Assembly: GCA_003134655.1 (NCBI GenBank) | Contig: PLBY01000059.1 | Coordinates: 3,147-63,174 of the forward strand | DNA: 60,028 nt | DNA from: Acidobacteriaceae bacterium | Lineage (GTDB): Bacteria > Acidobacteriota > Terriglobia > Terriglobales > Acidobacteriaceae | Direction: 5' to 3' | Part shown: positions 7,590-17,400 of the stretch, in pieces | How the letters are laid out: every line of letters starts with the position of its first letter | Numbering within the stretch: position 1 is the first letter of the stretch | Program-made: the position numbers and the translations under genes | The notes under the pieces: generated by a model | What the model saw: only the letters and a program-made list of their open reading frames with translations | Databases searched by the model: none | What the model was told of the DNA's origin: nothing

Positions 7590-8518
7590 GCGATGAGCTT
7601 CAGCGGCGCTGCGGCCGTTCAGAGCGCAGTGTCGGTAGACGACGGCATGTGGGCAAAGAAGGGAATGTGCTGCTGACGTGCGGCAACGATCGCTCTGGCA
7701 TGATCGGGCTGGCGCCGAGCGAACCCAAAGAAAAGGATCTGTCGTGGCTGGACTGGTCGGTGCCGGGAAGCATGTCGGCGGATGGGAAGATGATTCTGTT
7801 CTTCGAGTCGGGCGAAGGCGGAGGGCCGCACTACGCAGTGTATCTACGGAACACGGACGGATCGCCGGCGATCCGGTTGGGCGAAGGAAGTGGGCTCGCG
7901 CTTTCGCCGGATGGGCAGTGGGGCTGTCGCGACTGAACGTGGTGCCATCACCGCTCGTGCTCTATCCGACTGGGGTCGGAGAAATGAAGCAGTTGAAGAA
8001 CGACGGGCTGAATCACATGAACGGAGCAGCCTTTCTGCCGGACGGGAAGCGGTTCGTCTTCCTGGGATCGGAGCCGGGACATGGCGCACGGTTGTATGTT
8101 GAGTCGCTCGACGACGGCAAAGCGCAAGCGTTCAGTATGGAGGGAGTGGGATCGCCTGTCATGTCTCCGGATGGCCAGTCGGTGGCAGCTCGGGGGCCGG
8201 ATCAGAAGGTGTATCTTTTTCCCGTCGCAGGTGGCGAGCCGAAGTCGGCCGCGGGGGGTGGAACCGGGCGAGTTCCCGACGGCATGGTCTTCAGATGGCC
8301 GTTCGCTGTTTGTGATGACGCGGGGGCAGATCCCGGCTCAGGTTTTTCGTGTAGACGTGGGCACGGGGCAGAGAACTTTCTGGAGATCGTTCGAGCCCGC
8401 GGACTCAGCGGGGATCGACACGATTCGAGGAGTGCTGGTTTCGGCGGACAACAAGTCTTACGTTTACGGGTACAGCCGGACGTTGTCGGATTTGTATCTG
8501 GTGCAGGGGTTGAAGTAG
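7590..8518 (+). pseudogene. Ser/Thr kinase beta-propeller tail, frameshifted
   Basis: About 300 residues can be read across frame breaks near 7925 and 8255. The pieces (DLSWLDWSVPGSMSADGK, then AAFLPDGKRFVFLGSEPGHG, then FPTAWSSDGRSLFVMTRG, ending TLSDLYLVQGLK) form the TolB/WD40-type beta-propeller that in Acidobacteria usually follows an N-terminal Ser/Thr kinase domain. The kinase domain and membrane segment are absent; upstream is the riboswitch and its terminator. The first codons (7590-7690) are badly decayed. It is a dead 3' remnant of a sensor kinase or propeller protein. Confidence 0.8.
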
Positions 8519-8570
8519 AGAGAGACCGCCAGGCTTTCTCAGATCCTGTTCGGCAGGTGTCCGGATCCAG

Positions 8571-9596
8571 TTGCGGTATATTCTGAGCGTGATCAGAACA
8601 CATCTGCGGTGGTTTCTACTGCTGTTATTCCTGTCCTGCGTGGGGAGTTATGCGCATGCGGGCTCCTATCAATATTTTCGTCTCGGAAATAAGGGAGACC
8701 TTCAGACCAAACCTGAGGCCGGGATAGCCATGATGGGTGGCGGGGACGATCTGGATGAGGCGTTCCGCTGGTTGTGCGATAAGGGCAACGGCGGAGACTT
8801 CCTGATCCTGCGTGCGCGTGGTGACGACGATTACAACTCGTACGTCAACGGATTGTGCAAGGCGAATTCGGTGGCGACGCTGATTATTCCGGATCGCCAG
8901 GCGGCGGAAGATCCGGCAGTGGCCGAGATTATTCGGAAGGCGGAGGTGGTGTTCATCGCGGGCGGGGATCAGGCGAATTACATTCGCGGGTGGAAGGGGA
9001 CTCCAGTCGAGAGCGCCATCAACGACAACATTGCGGCAGGCAAGCCGATTGGCGGGACCAGCGCGGGGCTGGCGGTCGAGGGAAAGTTCGTCTACAGCGC
9101 GGCCGGGGACAAGCCGGACGACAAGAATCTGTCATCCGCCGAGGTGTTGGCGAATCCTTATTACGAGCGGGTGACGCTGGCGCGGGAGTTTTTGAAGGTT
9201 CCTCATCTGGAGAATCTCATTACGGATTCGCATTTTGCCAAGCGCGACCGCATGGGGCGGACGCTGGGATTTCTGGCCCGCATCATGAAGGATGGCTGGA
9301 GTTCGTCTCCGCGGGAAGTAGCGATCGACGAGAAGTCGGCCGTGCTGGTCGAGGCGGATGGGAAGGCGCGGGTCGTCGGTACGGGAAAGGGGGCCTATTT
9401 CTTGCGTCCGACAAAGGCGCCGGAAGTTTGCGAGAATGGTGCGTCGCTTACGTTTCGAGGCATCAGCGTTTACCGCGTTCCTGCAGGCGGGCGCTTTGAT
9501 TTGACCTCGTGGAACGGTGACGGAGGGACGGCGTATTTACTTTCTGTGGAGCGCGGAAAGATTGAGAGCACGCAGGCGGGGAAGGGTATCTATTGA
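8571..9596 (+). CDS. Secreted cyanophycinase (peptidase S51)
   Basis: A 341-residue protein with a Sec signal peptide (Arg-rich start, WFLLLLFLSCVGSYAHA, cleavage near residue 31). Family features are the GGGDD turn near the start, AGGDQANY (the Gln of the substrate pocket) and GGTSAGLAV with the Ser nucleophile. S51 enzymes split beta-aspartyl dipeptides such as beta-Asp-Arg from cyanophycin or related isoaspartyl peptides. The start is uncertain: the long frame opens with TTG at 8571, a GTG lies at 8589, and neither has a clear ribosome site. The protein would act in the periplasm or outside the cell, which suggests scavenging rather than mobilising an internal store. It converges with the GH32 gene. 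Confidence 0.85.
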   Translation: MRYILSVIRTHLRWFLLLLFLSCVGSYAHAGSYQYFRLGNKGDLQTKPEAGIAMMGGGDDLDEAFRWLCDKGNGGDFLILRARGDDDYNSYVNGLCKANSVATLIIPDRQAAEDPAVAEIIRKAEVVFIAGGDQANYIRGWKGTPVESAINDNIAAGKPIGGTSAGLAVEGKFVYSAAGDKPDDKNLSSAEVLANPYYERVTLAREFLKVPHLENLITDSHFAKRDRMGRTLGFLARIMKDGWSSSPREVAIDEKSAVLVEADGKARVVGTGKGAYFLRPTKAPEVCENGASLTFRGISVYRVPAGGRFDLTSWNGDGGTAYLLSVERGKIESTQAGKGIY

Positions 9597-9613
9597 ATCA
9601 GGCCCTCGCGGAA

Positions 9614-11164
9614 TTACGTGCACAGGGAACCGGTGAGCCGGTCGTTGGAGATCGGCTTCATTTGCCAGACATCGAGATTCGTAAGCTCAGCGTTGCCGTC
9701 TATCTTTAGCCGCAGTGGGCCGGAGGGAATCTGATAGATGCGCGCGGTGAGTGAGGTAGTTTCGTTAGCGAAGATTTCGAGCACCGATCCGTCGAGGAAA
9801 AGGCGCAGACCGATAGGAGAACCTACGGCGCCGGGAAGGGGCGCCGTGATGGCGTTCACGCGCAGTTCGCGCCTTCCCGATTTGTTGGCGCAGGCGATCG
9901 TAGCAAAGTTCTGTCCGGTTTCGGATTGCAGATGAATGGAGATCTTGTCCGTTCTAGAAACTAGTTCCAGTTTCAGTTCCGCGGCCAGATCGTGGATGCG
10001 GAGAGAGTCGAGAGTTCTCTGACGCACGGTGGGATTCTGTTCGAGATTGATGCCCGTGAGCGTGGCTCGGAGTTGACGGGCTACCGGTGCGACCTCCATT
10101 TGCAGCTCGTTTTGGGCATTCAGAGACAGCACACGTGGTAGTGACATCGCGCCTGCCCACCCGGCTGCGATGAGCTCGGCATCGGGACGGGTTTCCTGAA
10201 TCCATCCCCAGAGGATGCGATTGCCGTCTGCATCGAGCATCGTCTTGGCGGCATAATACGAGCCCCAGTCGACGACGCCTTCTTTTTCGGCAGTGAAGCG
10301 CTGGTTCGCGTAGGTGCCGACCTTCCAGCGGACTTTGCCCATGGTAGAGACAAGCAGGACGTGCTTTTCGCCGAGCGGGAAGAAGTCGGGACACTCCCAC
10401 ATTTCTCCGGTGTCGACTGGGTTTTTGCTCTTGATGTTGGTGGGCGCGCCTTCGATGAGCGGATGGAGATAGGTCCAGTGGCGGAGGTCGGGCGAGTTGT
10501 ATAGAAGGATGGCCCCGCCTTTGTGCAAGATGCCCGAGCCGACAATGAGCATCCATTGATTGTCTTCGCGCCAAAGGCAGGGATCGCGGAATCCTGTGAC
10601 CACGAGTCCCGCAGGAGGAGCGGCGATGATGGGTTCCGCGACTTTCTGCCAGGTGCGCAGATCGTCGTCCTGCGCAACGGCGAGGCATTGCGTCTCGCGC
10701 CAGGTATGGACGCCGTCGCGCAGAGTGGCGTCGGCGTCGTTGGTCGGGGGAGCGACAGCGGTGTAGACCACGGTTGGCTTGCCGTTGTCGAGAACAGCAC
10801 TGCCGCTGAAAACGCCGTCGCGGTCAGGGCCGCCGGGAGTCGGCGAGAGCGCGATGGGTTCGTGCTGCCAGTGGATCATGTCGAGGCTGGTCGCGTGGGC
10901 CCAGTTCATGTTGCCCCAGACTGCGGCTTGCGGGTTGTACTGGTGGAACATGTGATAGCGTCCGTGAAAGAAGATGGGACCGTTAGGGTCGTTCATCCAG
11001 TTGTGAGCGGGAAGCAGGTGGTACTGCGGACGCAGAGGATCCGACGCGAGTTTTCTGCAGAGGGCTGCGGCGGCCGGGTCCGACGTGGACGGAAAGAGGC
11101 GAATCCATGCCGGCGCGACTGCGGCGGCGCCGAGTTGCAGAAGAGATCGTCGTGATAGCAGCAT
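9614..11164 (-). CDS. GH32 fructosidase (invertase/levanase type)
   Basis: A 516-residue exported enzyme. The N-terminus has twin Arg followed by SLLQLGAAAVAP, a Tat-like signal. The catalytic five-blade propeller shows all three GH32 signatures: WMNDPNG with nucleophile Asp59, GFRDP (transition-state Asp), and EMWECPDFF with the acid/base Glu. A C-terminal beta-sandwich follows (LFLDGSVLEIFANE). It would split terminal beta-fructose from sucrose, raffinose, inulin or levan; the sequence alone does not settle which. A fructokinase and an alpha-galactosidase lie downstream in the same region, which favours sucrose or raffinose-type sugars. It is divergent from the TPR gene. Confidence 0.93.
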   Translation of the reverse strand: MLLSRRSLLQLGAAAVAPAWIRLFPSTSDPAAAALCRKLASDPLRPQYHLLPAHNWMNDPNGPIFFHGRYHMFHQYNPQAAVWGNMNWAHATSLDMIHWQHEPIALSPTPGGPDRDGVFSGSAVLDNGKPTVVYTAVAPPTNDADATLRDGVHTWRETQCLAVAQDDDLRTWQKVAEPIIAAPPAGLVVTGFRDPCLWREDNQWMLIVGSGILHKGGAILLYNSPDLRHWTYLHPLIEGAPTNIKSKNPVDTGEMWECPDFFPLGEKHVLLVSTMGKVRWKVGTYANQRFTAEKEGVVDWGSYYAAKTMLDADGNRILWGWIQETRPDAELIAAGWAGAMSLPRVLSLNAQNELQMEVAPVARQLRATLTGINLEQNPTVRQRTLDSLRIHDLAAELKLELVSRTDKISIHLQSETGQNFATIACANKSGRRELRVNAITAPLPGAVGSPIGLRLFLDGSVLEIFANETTSLTARIYQIPSGPLRLKIDGNAELTNLDVWQMKPISNDRLTGSLCT

Positions 11165-11223
11165 AGGAGTGAGGTTTACGCCCGCACTATTTCATATCAC
11201 ACGAGTGCAGGACGACCGTTGGA

Positions 11224-11229
11224 TATAAT
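11224..11229 (+). promoter_or_regulatory. Likely -10 box for the TPR gene
   Basis: A perfect TATAAT lies 30 bases upstream of the GTG start at 11260, in the short divergent gap between the GH32 and TPR genes. No convincing -35 box is seen at 16-18 bases. Confidence 0.35.
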
Positions 11230-11259
11230 GCGGAAAAGATAGAACATCGTCCATTCATC

Positions 11260-13023
11260 GTGTTCCCACACCCTTTCAGGCTCGTTTGTCTTTTCCTCGC
11301 GGCGGTCACCGCTCTGAACCTTGCATTGCTGGGACAATCGACGGCGACTGCTCCTGCGAAATCTCCGGCGCGACTGGCGCTGCAATACGGGCAGGAGGCG
11401 CTCAAAAGCGGTGATATTGCGCGGGCGCGCACGGAATTTGAGAAGGCGGTGCGGCTGGCTCCGAATGATGCGCAAGCCCAGTCGGCGCTGGGCTGGGTGC
11501 TGGCTCAGCAGGGGGAAGTGGATGCGGCGGTGGCACATCTTCGAAAAGCGATTAAGATCACGCCCCAGTTTGTAGAGGCACGGCTGACTCTGGCGGGGGT
11601 GCTGTTGCAGCAAGGGACGTCTGCGGAGGCCGAGCGAGAGTTGCGCGCGGCAGTCAAGATTGCACCGGGTAGCGCTGAAGGGCATCGTATGTTAGCCAGG
11701 ATCCTGAGCCAACGGCCGGGGGATGAGGCTTTGTCAGAAATGCGGCGCGCGGTGGAACTGGCGCCCGAGCGCGCCGACTTGCAGGATGATCTCGGCAATC
11801 TTCTGGCCCAGCGAAATCAATCTGCCGAAGCGGAGGCTGCCTTCAACGAGGCATTGCGCTTGCAACCGGATCTCGAACAGGCGCACTTCCATCTGGGCGT
11901 GGTGCGTTTACAGGCGCCACAACTGGATGAGGCCGCCAAAGAACTTGGCAAGGCGATCGAGTTGGCGCCGCAGGATGCTGTGGCGCATTACTACCTGGCG
12001 AAAACGCTGACCGCACAAGCGAAGAATGCGGCTGCGCTACCGGAATTGCGGAAGGCGGCCGCCTTGCGTCTGAACTGGTTTGAGCTGCAAATTGATCTGG
12101 GCATTGCCTGCCAGCATGCCGGGGACGTCGAGTGTGCGGTTGCGGCGTTTGGCGAGGCGGTGAAACTGCGGCCCCAGGATGCGGAGGCGTACAACGATCT
12201 CGGTCTGGCGCTGGTGCAAAAGGGCGACGCGGGGGAAGCGATCCCCAAATTTAAGACTGCGACGCAACTGCGTCCCGAAGACGGCGCTTTGCGGGGGAAT
12301 CTGGCCATCGGGTACATGCAACGAGCTGATTTTGACGCGGCGATCACGGAATTGGAGGCCGCGATTAAGCTGGCACCCGACAATGCTTCGCTGCACTACA
12401 ACCTTGGGCTGGCTTTCAAGCTGAAGGACCAACTCGACAAGGCCGTCCCAGAATTTCAGAGCGCGATCCGGTTGCAACCGGACTTGGCGGATGCGCACTA
12501 CACGCTCGGAGTTTTGTTCTGGCAACGGGGCGATTTCGACAAGGCGACCTTGGAACTGCAGAAAGCGATTCAGAGTCAGCCCAACTACGCGGAAGCACAT
12601 TACACGTTGGGCACGGTTTTCAAGCAGCAGGGAAAACTGCCCGCTGCGGCGGCGTCGCTGCGGGAGGCAATCCGGTTGCAGCCGGATTTTGCGGGGGCGC
12701 ATACGACGTTGGCTGCGGTTCTGCGGCAGATGGGTGACGCTCAGGGCGCAGCTGAGGAAGCGAAGGCGGGCGCCAGCATTGCAGCGTCGAGCAATAGTCT
12801 GCAAGCGGCTACGTTCGCGACGAATTCTGGGAAGCGGCTGTTGGGCGCTGGAGATGTGGACGGGGCGATTGCACAGTTCCGGTCGGCTATTCGCTCAGAA
12901 CCGAAATATGCGGCGGCCCATTATCAGCTCGGGCTGGCATTGCAGCAGCAAGGTCAGAAAGACGAGGCGAAGAAGGAGTTTCAGAGGGCAGTGGAGTTAG
13001 ATCCGCACTTGACCGCGCCGTAG
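11260..13023 (+). CDS. Exported TPR-repeat protein
   Basis: A 587-residue protein with a signal peptide (VCLFLAAVTALNLALLGQS) followed by about fifteen tandem 34-residue tetratricopeptide repeats. Each has the usual small/large pattern, for example A-x-x-x-L-G-x-x-L-x-x-Q-G and A-x-x-x-F-x-x-A-I-x-L-x-P. TPR arrays bind other proteins; no enzyme domain is present. The array resembles the superhelix of O-GlcNAc transferase, but the transferase part is missing. I start it at GTG 11260 because this gives the signal peptide; no clear ribosome site is seen. It converges with the regulator gene, ten bases apart. Its partner is unknown. Confidence 0.85.
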   Translation: MFPHPFRLVCLFLAAVTALNLALLGQSTATAPAKSPARLALQYGQEALKSGDIARARTEFEKAVRLAPNDAQAQSALGWVLAQQGEVDAAVAHLRKAIKITPQFVEARLTLAGVLLQQGTSAEAERELRAAVKIAPGSAEGHRMLARILSQRPGDEALSEMRRAVELAPERADLQDDLGNLLAQRNQSAEAEAAFNEALRLQPDLEQAHFHLGVVRLQAPQLDEAAKELGKAIELAPQDAVAHYYLAKTLTAQAKNAAALPELRKAAALRLNWFELQIDLGIACQHAGDVECAVAAFGEAVKLRPQDAEAYNDLGLALVQKGDAGEAIPKFKTATQLRPEDGALRGNLAIGYMQRADFDAAITELEAAIKLAPDNASLHYNLGLAFKLKDQLDKAVPEFQSAIRLQPDLADAHYTLGVLFWQRGDFDKATLELQKAIQSQPNYAEAHYTLGTVFKQQGKLPAAAASLREAIRLQPDFAGAHTTLAAVLRQMGDAQGAAEEAKAGASIAASSNSLQAATFATNSGKRLLGAGDVDGAIAQFRSAIRSEPKYAAAHYQLGLALQQQGQKDEAKKEFQRAVELDPHLTAP

Positions 13024-13033
13024 TCGAGGATAT

Positions 13034-14296
13034 CTAGTTGCTGCGGTTGCGAACCGATACCAGATCCGTCATCACCGGAACTCCGTGCGCGATCTTCACG
13101 TGGAGCAACGCTTCGAACGGCTTCAGTTCCGATGGTTTCGTAACCTTCAGACGCTGCAGCAATTCCTTGACGGAATCCTCCCGGCAGACATACTCAACTG
13201 CAGCTTGCGTGCCGAAGGTGGAATTGCCGGCGAGGATCAGAATGGAGCGCGACGGATCCAGGCCGGGGAGCAAACTGACGACCGCATAGTCTTCGGTGGT
13301 CGGCTGGTTGGCGGGTGTCGCCAGGAATAAGGTCGGCTCACCGGCAAGCGGATGCACGTTGAGCACAGCGAGGTCCCCCTTGCGGGGGCCGGAATCGAGG
13401 CGGCGGAACACGAATTCCTGAGTGCCGGGAATATCGAGCAGACTTAGATTCTCGGAGGGCGAGCCGACGAAAATCAAGTCGTTATTCTTGGCGTCATCGA
13501 GCGAGAATAGGGCGCCGCGCTTGACTCGAATGGGGCGATTGAGAAGAGCGAAAACATGGTCCAGTTCGTGGATGGCCAGCACCTCTCCCACGCCGGTGTA
13601 GTGATCGAGAATGAACGCGCGCGTGTCGGATGAGGGATTGAAGTAGCGCATCCCGGTTTCCGGGCGTCCGACAAAGCTTCCGTTGCTGAAGATGACCCAC
13701 GGTTCCTGTGGGCCGATCACGTAACGATTCCAGAAAATCTCGTAAGCAGCAGGAGCCGGTTGAGTGGCGACCGCTTGGCTGCGTGCGCGCTGCGACAGCA
13801 GGATGGCCGTTGTCGACAACGACGCGGCGAGCAGAACGGAAAACGCCGCAACCGCGATTATCCACCCACGCGTGAAACGAGGAGACTCCTGTCGTTTCTC
13901 CGGTTCCAGAATGAGAGTCGTTAGAGGTTGCCCCCCGGGCTTCGGAGTTCGCAAGTGGAACGTCAGCGCGTACGATCCCTTGGGCACCTCTACGACGATC
14001 AGATCGTCCGGGCCCTCGTGCGCGTAATACTCGGCAAGTTTGACGCGCAACCGTCCGGCTTGCACGCGGACTGTGGAGTCACTTTGGGGATCGAATCCAG
14101 CGGGTCGCCCCAAAACCTCGGTCGCGATCTGGTACTCCTTAAGGGCGATTCCGGGGTGATCGAGGGAGTGTTCAGCCAGGTACCGCAGCAGTTTGCACAG
14201 AGATTCGGAGGTGTGCAGGCTATGACTTTTAATAAGTTTATCTATTTGCTGGAAGCATTGCTCCCGACCGATCGCGAAGGTGTGAGTGACAGCCAT
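13034..14296 (-). CDS. Membrane-bound regulator, acidobacterial type
   Basis: A 420-residue protein. Residues 15-110 form a domain I know from many acidobacterial proteins (SLCKLLRYLAEHSL, LKEYQIATEVLGR, VRVQAGRLRVKLAEYY, VPKGSYALTF), which resembles a winged helix and sits in front of varied output or sensor domains. A single membrane segment follows (GWIIAVAAFSVLLAASLSTT) and then about 240 residues outside, with no domain I recognise. This is the layout of ToxR/CadC-like one-component regulators. It stands divergent from the TonB receptor, so it may control uptake, but this is inferred. A GTG at 14320 is an alternative start. Confidence 0.7.
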   Translation of the reverse strand: MAVTHTFAIGREQCFQQIDKLIKSHSLHTSESLCKLLRYLAEHSLDHPGIALKEYQIATEVLGRPAGFDPQSDSTVRVQAGRLRVKLAEYYAHEGPDDLIVVEVPKGSYALTFHLRTPKPGGQPLTTLILEPEKRQESPRFTRGWIIAVAAFSVLLAASLSTTAILLSQRARSQAVATQPAPAAYEIFWNRYVIGPQEPWVIFSNGSFVGRPETGMRYFNPSSDTRAFILDHYTGVGEVLAIHELDHVFALLNRPIRVKRGALFSLDDAKNNDLIFVGSPSENLSLLDIPGTQEFVFRRLDSGPRKGDLAVLNVHPLAGEPTLFLATPANQPTTEDYAVVSLLPGLDPSRSILILAGNSTFGTQAAVEYVCREDSVKELLQRLKVTKPSELKPFEALLHVKIAHGVPVMTDLVSVRNRSN

Positions 14297-14483
14297 ATCA
14301 CAGGGAGGTAACGGCCACACGTATCTTACTGCAGTATTAGCACTTTACACCTGTAACGGTATCAAACCTAGTGAAACCTATTCCAGATAATAGTTTTGTA
14401 CTACGACTGCACCCTGCGTAGTCAAGTCTCCCTCTGCATTTCCGGGGCACATTTGGGTGGGGCAAAGTCTGAGGAGGAAGTTC

Positions 14484-17400
14484 ATGAAAAGGTCAGCATG
14501 GGTTGCGGTAGCGGCGCTGAGTCTATTGTGCAGTCTGTGGGTGCCGAGTGCATTCGGTCAAGCCGTGTACGGCAGCATCTTGGGTACCGTTACGGATCCG
14601 TCTGGGGCGGCAGTCACAGGAGCCAAGATTACGGTCACGAGCCAGACCAAGAATGTGGCTACCGTGGTGACGAGTAACGAAAGCGGCAACTACGCAGTGA
14701 CGCACTTAACCCCAGACGTCTATGTGGTCCGCATCGAAGGCACGGGTTTCAAGAGCTTGGAATACAAGAACGTCCAAGTCTCGGCCGACACCGGAACGAA
14801 GATCGATGGCCAATTCCAAGTCGGCTCGACGAGCGAGCAGGTGGAAGTCACCGCCGAAGCCCCGCAACTCAAGACGGACCGCGAAGATGTGTCCTTCGAG
14901 TTCAACTCGAAGCAACTGGAAGAACTGCCAATTTTCAACAGAAACTTCCAGAGTCTGGAACTGCTCACTCCGGGAACGCAAGTCATCGGCTGGAGCCACG
15001 CAGCCACGGAGAACCCGCAAGGCAGCAAACAGATCTACGTGAACGGCCAGCACTTCAGCGGCACCGGGTACGAACTCGATGGTACTGACAATCAAGACGC
15101 GATTCTGGGCATCATCATCGTCAACCCGAGTCTCGACGCGGTCACTGAGACGAAGATGACGACGCAGAACTACGACGCTGAGTTCGGTAAAGCGATCGCC
15201 GGCATCCTGACTGCTCAGACCAAGTCAGGCAGCAACGACATCCACGGCAGCGGGTACTTCTATGACTTGGATCCCGTAAGTGCGGCGGTGAATCCGTTCA
15301 CAGGCACACCGGCGCCAAACAACTGGAAGCAGTTCGGCGGCGCAGTCGGTGGACCGATCATCAAGAACAAATTGTTCTACTTCGCCAACTACGAAGGCAC
15401 GAGGCGCACGCAGGGCAGCAGTTTTCTCGTGACCGTGCCGACCAATCTTGTGCGCTCGACGTGTTTGACGGCGGGCAGCCCGAACTGCAACCTGAGCGAG
15501 TACCTCACTGCCGGCCTGAGCGGCGGCGCTGGGCAGGTGTATAACCCTTATGAGCCGCAGGGATCGCGGACGGCGTACGCCAGCAACATCATCCCAATGA
15601 GCGTGCTGCAGCAGTATGATCCCACCGGTGTCGCTGAACATATCCTCTCTCTGTTGCCGGCACCCAATGCTCCCGGCGCGCCGGGCAGCAACGGAACGCT
15701 TGATAACTATTCGGCGAACGGCAGCGGCAGCTATAACGACTACCAGTACACGGGGCGCGTCGACTACGCGGTAAACCAGAAGCTGAACGTGTTTGGCCGC
15801 TACACGCACGCGCACTTCCAACTCTCTGGCGCTCCGGTCTTTGGAACCGCAATCGGCGGACCCGGACTGGGCCCAATCGGTCTTGCCGGTCAATCGCTCA
15901 TTCAGAACTACAGTTTGGCGACGGGCTTCGATTACACGCTAAGCACCAGCCTGCTGACGGATTTCCGATTCGGATGGTTCCGCTACAACCCGCACTCCAC
16001 GAAGTTTGACGCGAGCGCTCAGGCGGCCACCGCACTCGGACTTCCTGGTTTGAACACGTCCGACCCGAGCACTGGCGGCCTGCCGGCGATGATATTCGAA
16101 CAAACGATCGGTACCAACACCCTGGGTAACAACGGTATTGGTGAAGGTCTAGGCATCGGGCGCTGCAACTGCCCGCTGGTTGAGAAAGAGCAGGGCTTTC
16201 AGTTCGTCAACAACTGGACCAAGATGTTAGGCAACCATCAGTTCAAGTTTGGCGTCGACCTCCGCCACGCGAACAATTTGCGCGTTCCCTCAGACAACAA
16301 CCGTACCGGCGTCATGAACTTCAGTCATTTGGGTACGTCGGACAACAGCACCGGTGGTCTGGATCTGGGCACGTTCCTGTTTGGGGAAGTGACCGCGTTT
16401 AACCGGTATGTAGGTTCGACCGGAGAAACATCGGCCATGGAATCACAAAACCGGTATTTTTTCTACGGGCAAGATACGTGGCGCGTAACCCCGAAATTGA
16501 CCGTCAACTACGGTCTGCGCTGGGAGTTCTACACTCCGGAGAGCGTGAATGGCAAAGGGAATGGCGGTTTCGCCGTGCTGCCCGAAGGCGTAATCCGGGT
16601 TGCGGGTTACGGCGGCATCGGCATGAACGGAAACACCAAGGACAACTGGACGCAATTCGCTCCACGGCTGGGAGTCGCTTATCAGGTCACTCCCAAGACA
16701 GTGTTGAGGATGGGGTACGGGCGCAGTTACGATATCGGCGTCTTTGGATCCCTGTTCGGTCACACGGTCACGCAGAACCTGCCAGTGTTGGCCAATCAGC
16801 AATTGAACTCACCTACCAACGACAACAAGACTGCCGCCTTTAATTTCACGGGAACCTGCTTGCCTGCGCCGAACAACACGGTGTGCGGCCCCGTTCCGAA
16901 CCAGTTTCCGGTCGTTCCCGCCAGCGGCATCCTTCCTCTGTTTGGGCCAACCGGAACGGTGTCGCCCCGCATCCGGCCAGACAAGCTGATCGCCCCCACG
17001 CTGGATGCCTGGAATGCAACCGTGCAGCGTCAACTGACCAATAAAACCAGCCTTGAAATCGCCTACGTGGGCAACCATGGCACGCATGTATTCAAGGGCA
17101 ACAGCAATACCTACAACGCGAACCAAGCGACGGTGGTTGGGTTCTTGCCGCACGGCGGTTTGAGCTATAACGCCCGTTCGCCCTACGACACTGCTTTCAC
17201 CACCAGCTACACCGATCAGAACGGCGTAACCAGCGCGGTCGTTTGCTGTTCTGGACAGGGGTTTAATTACAACGGCAACGATGGAGTCAACTCGTACAAA
17301 GCCCTGAATATCAAGGTGGACCACCGGACTTCAAGCGGCTTGACGCTCACCGCGTTCTGGACCTACTCCAGGGCCTACGACAACGACGGCAGCTACCAGC

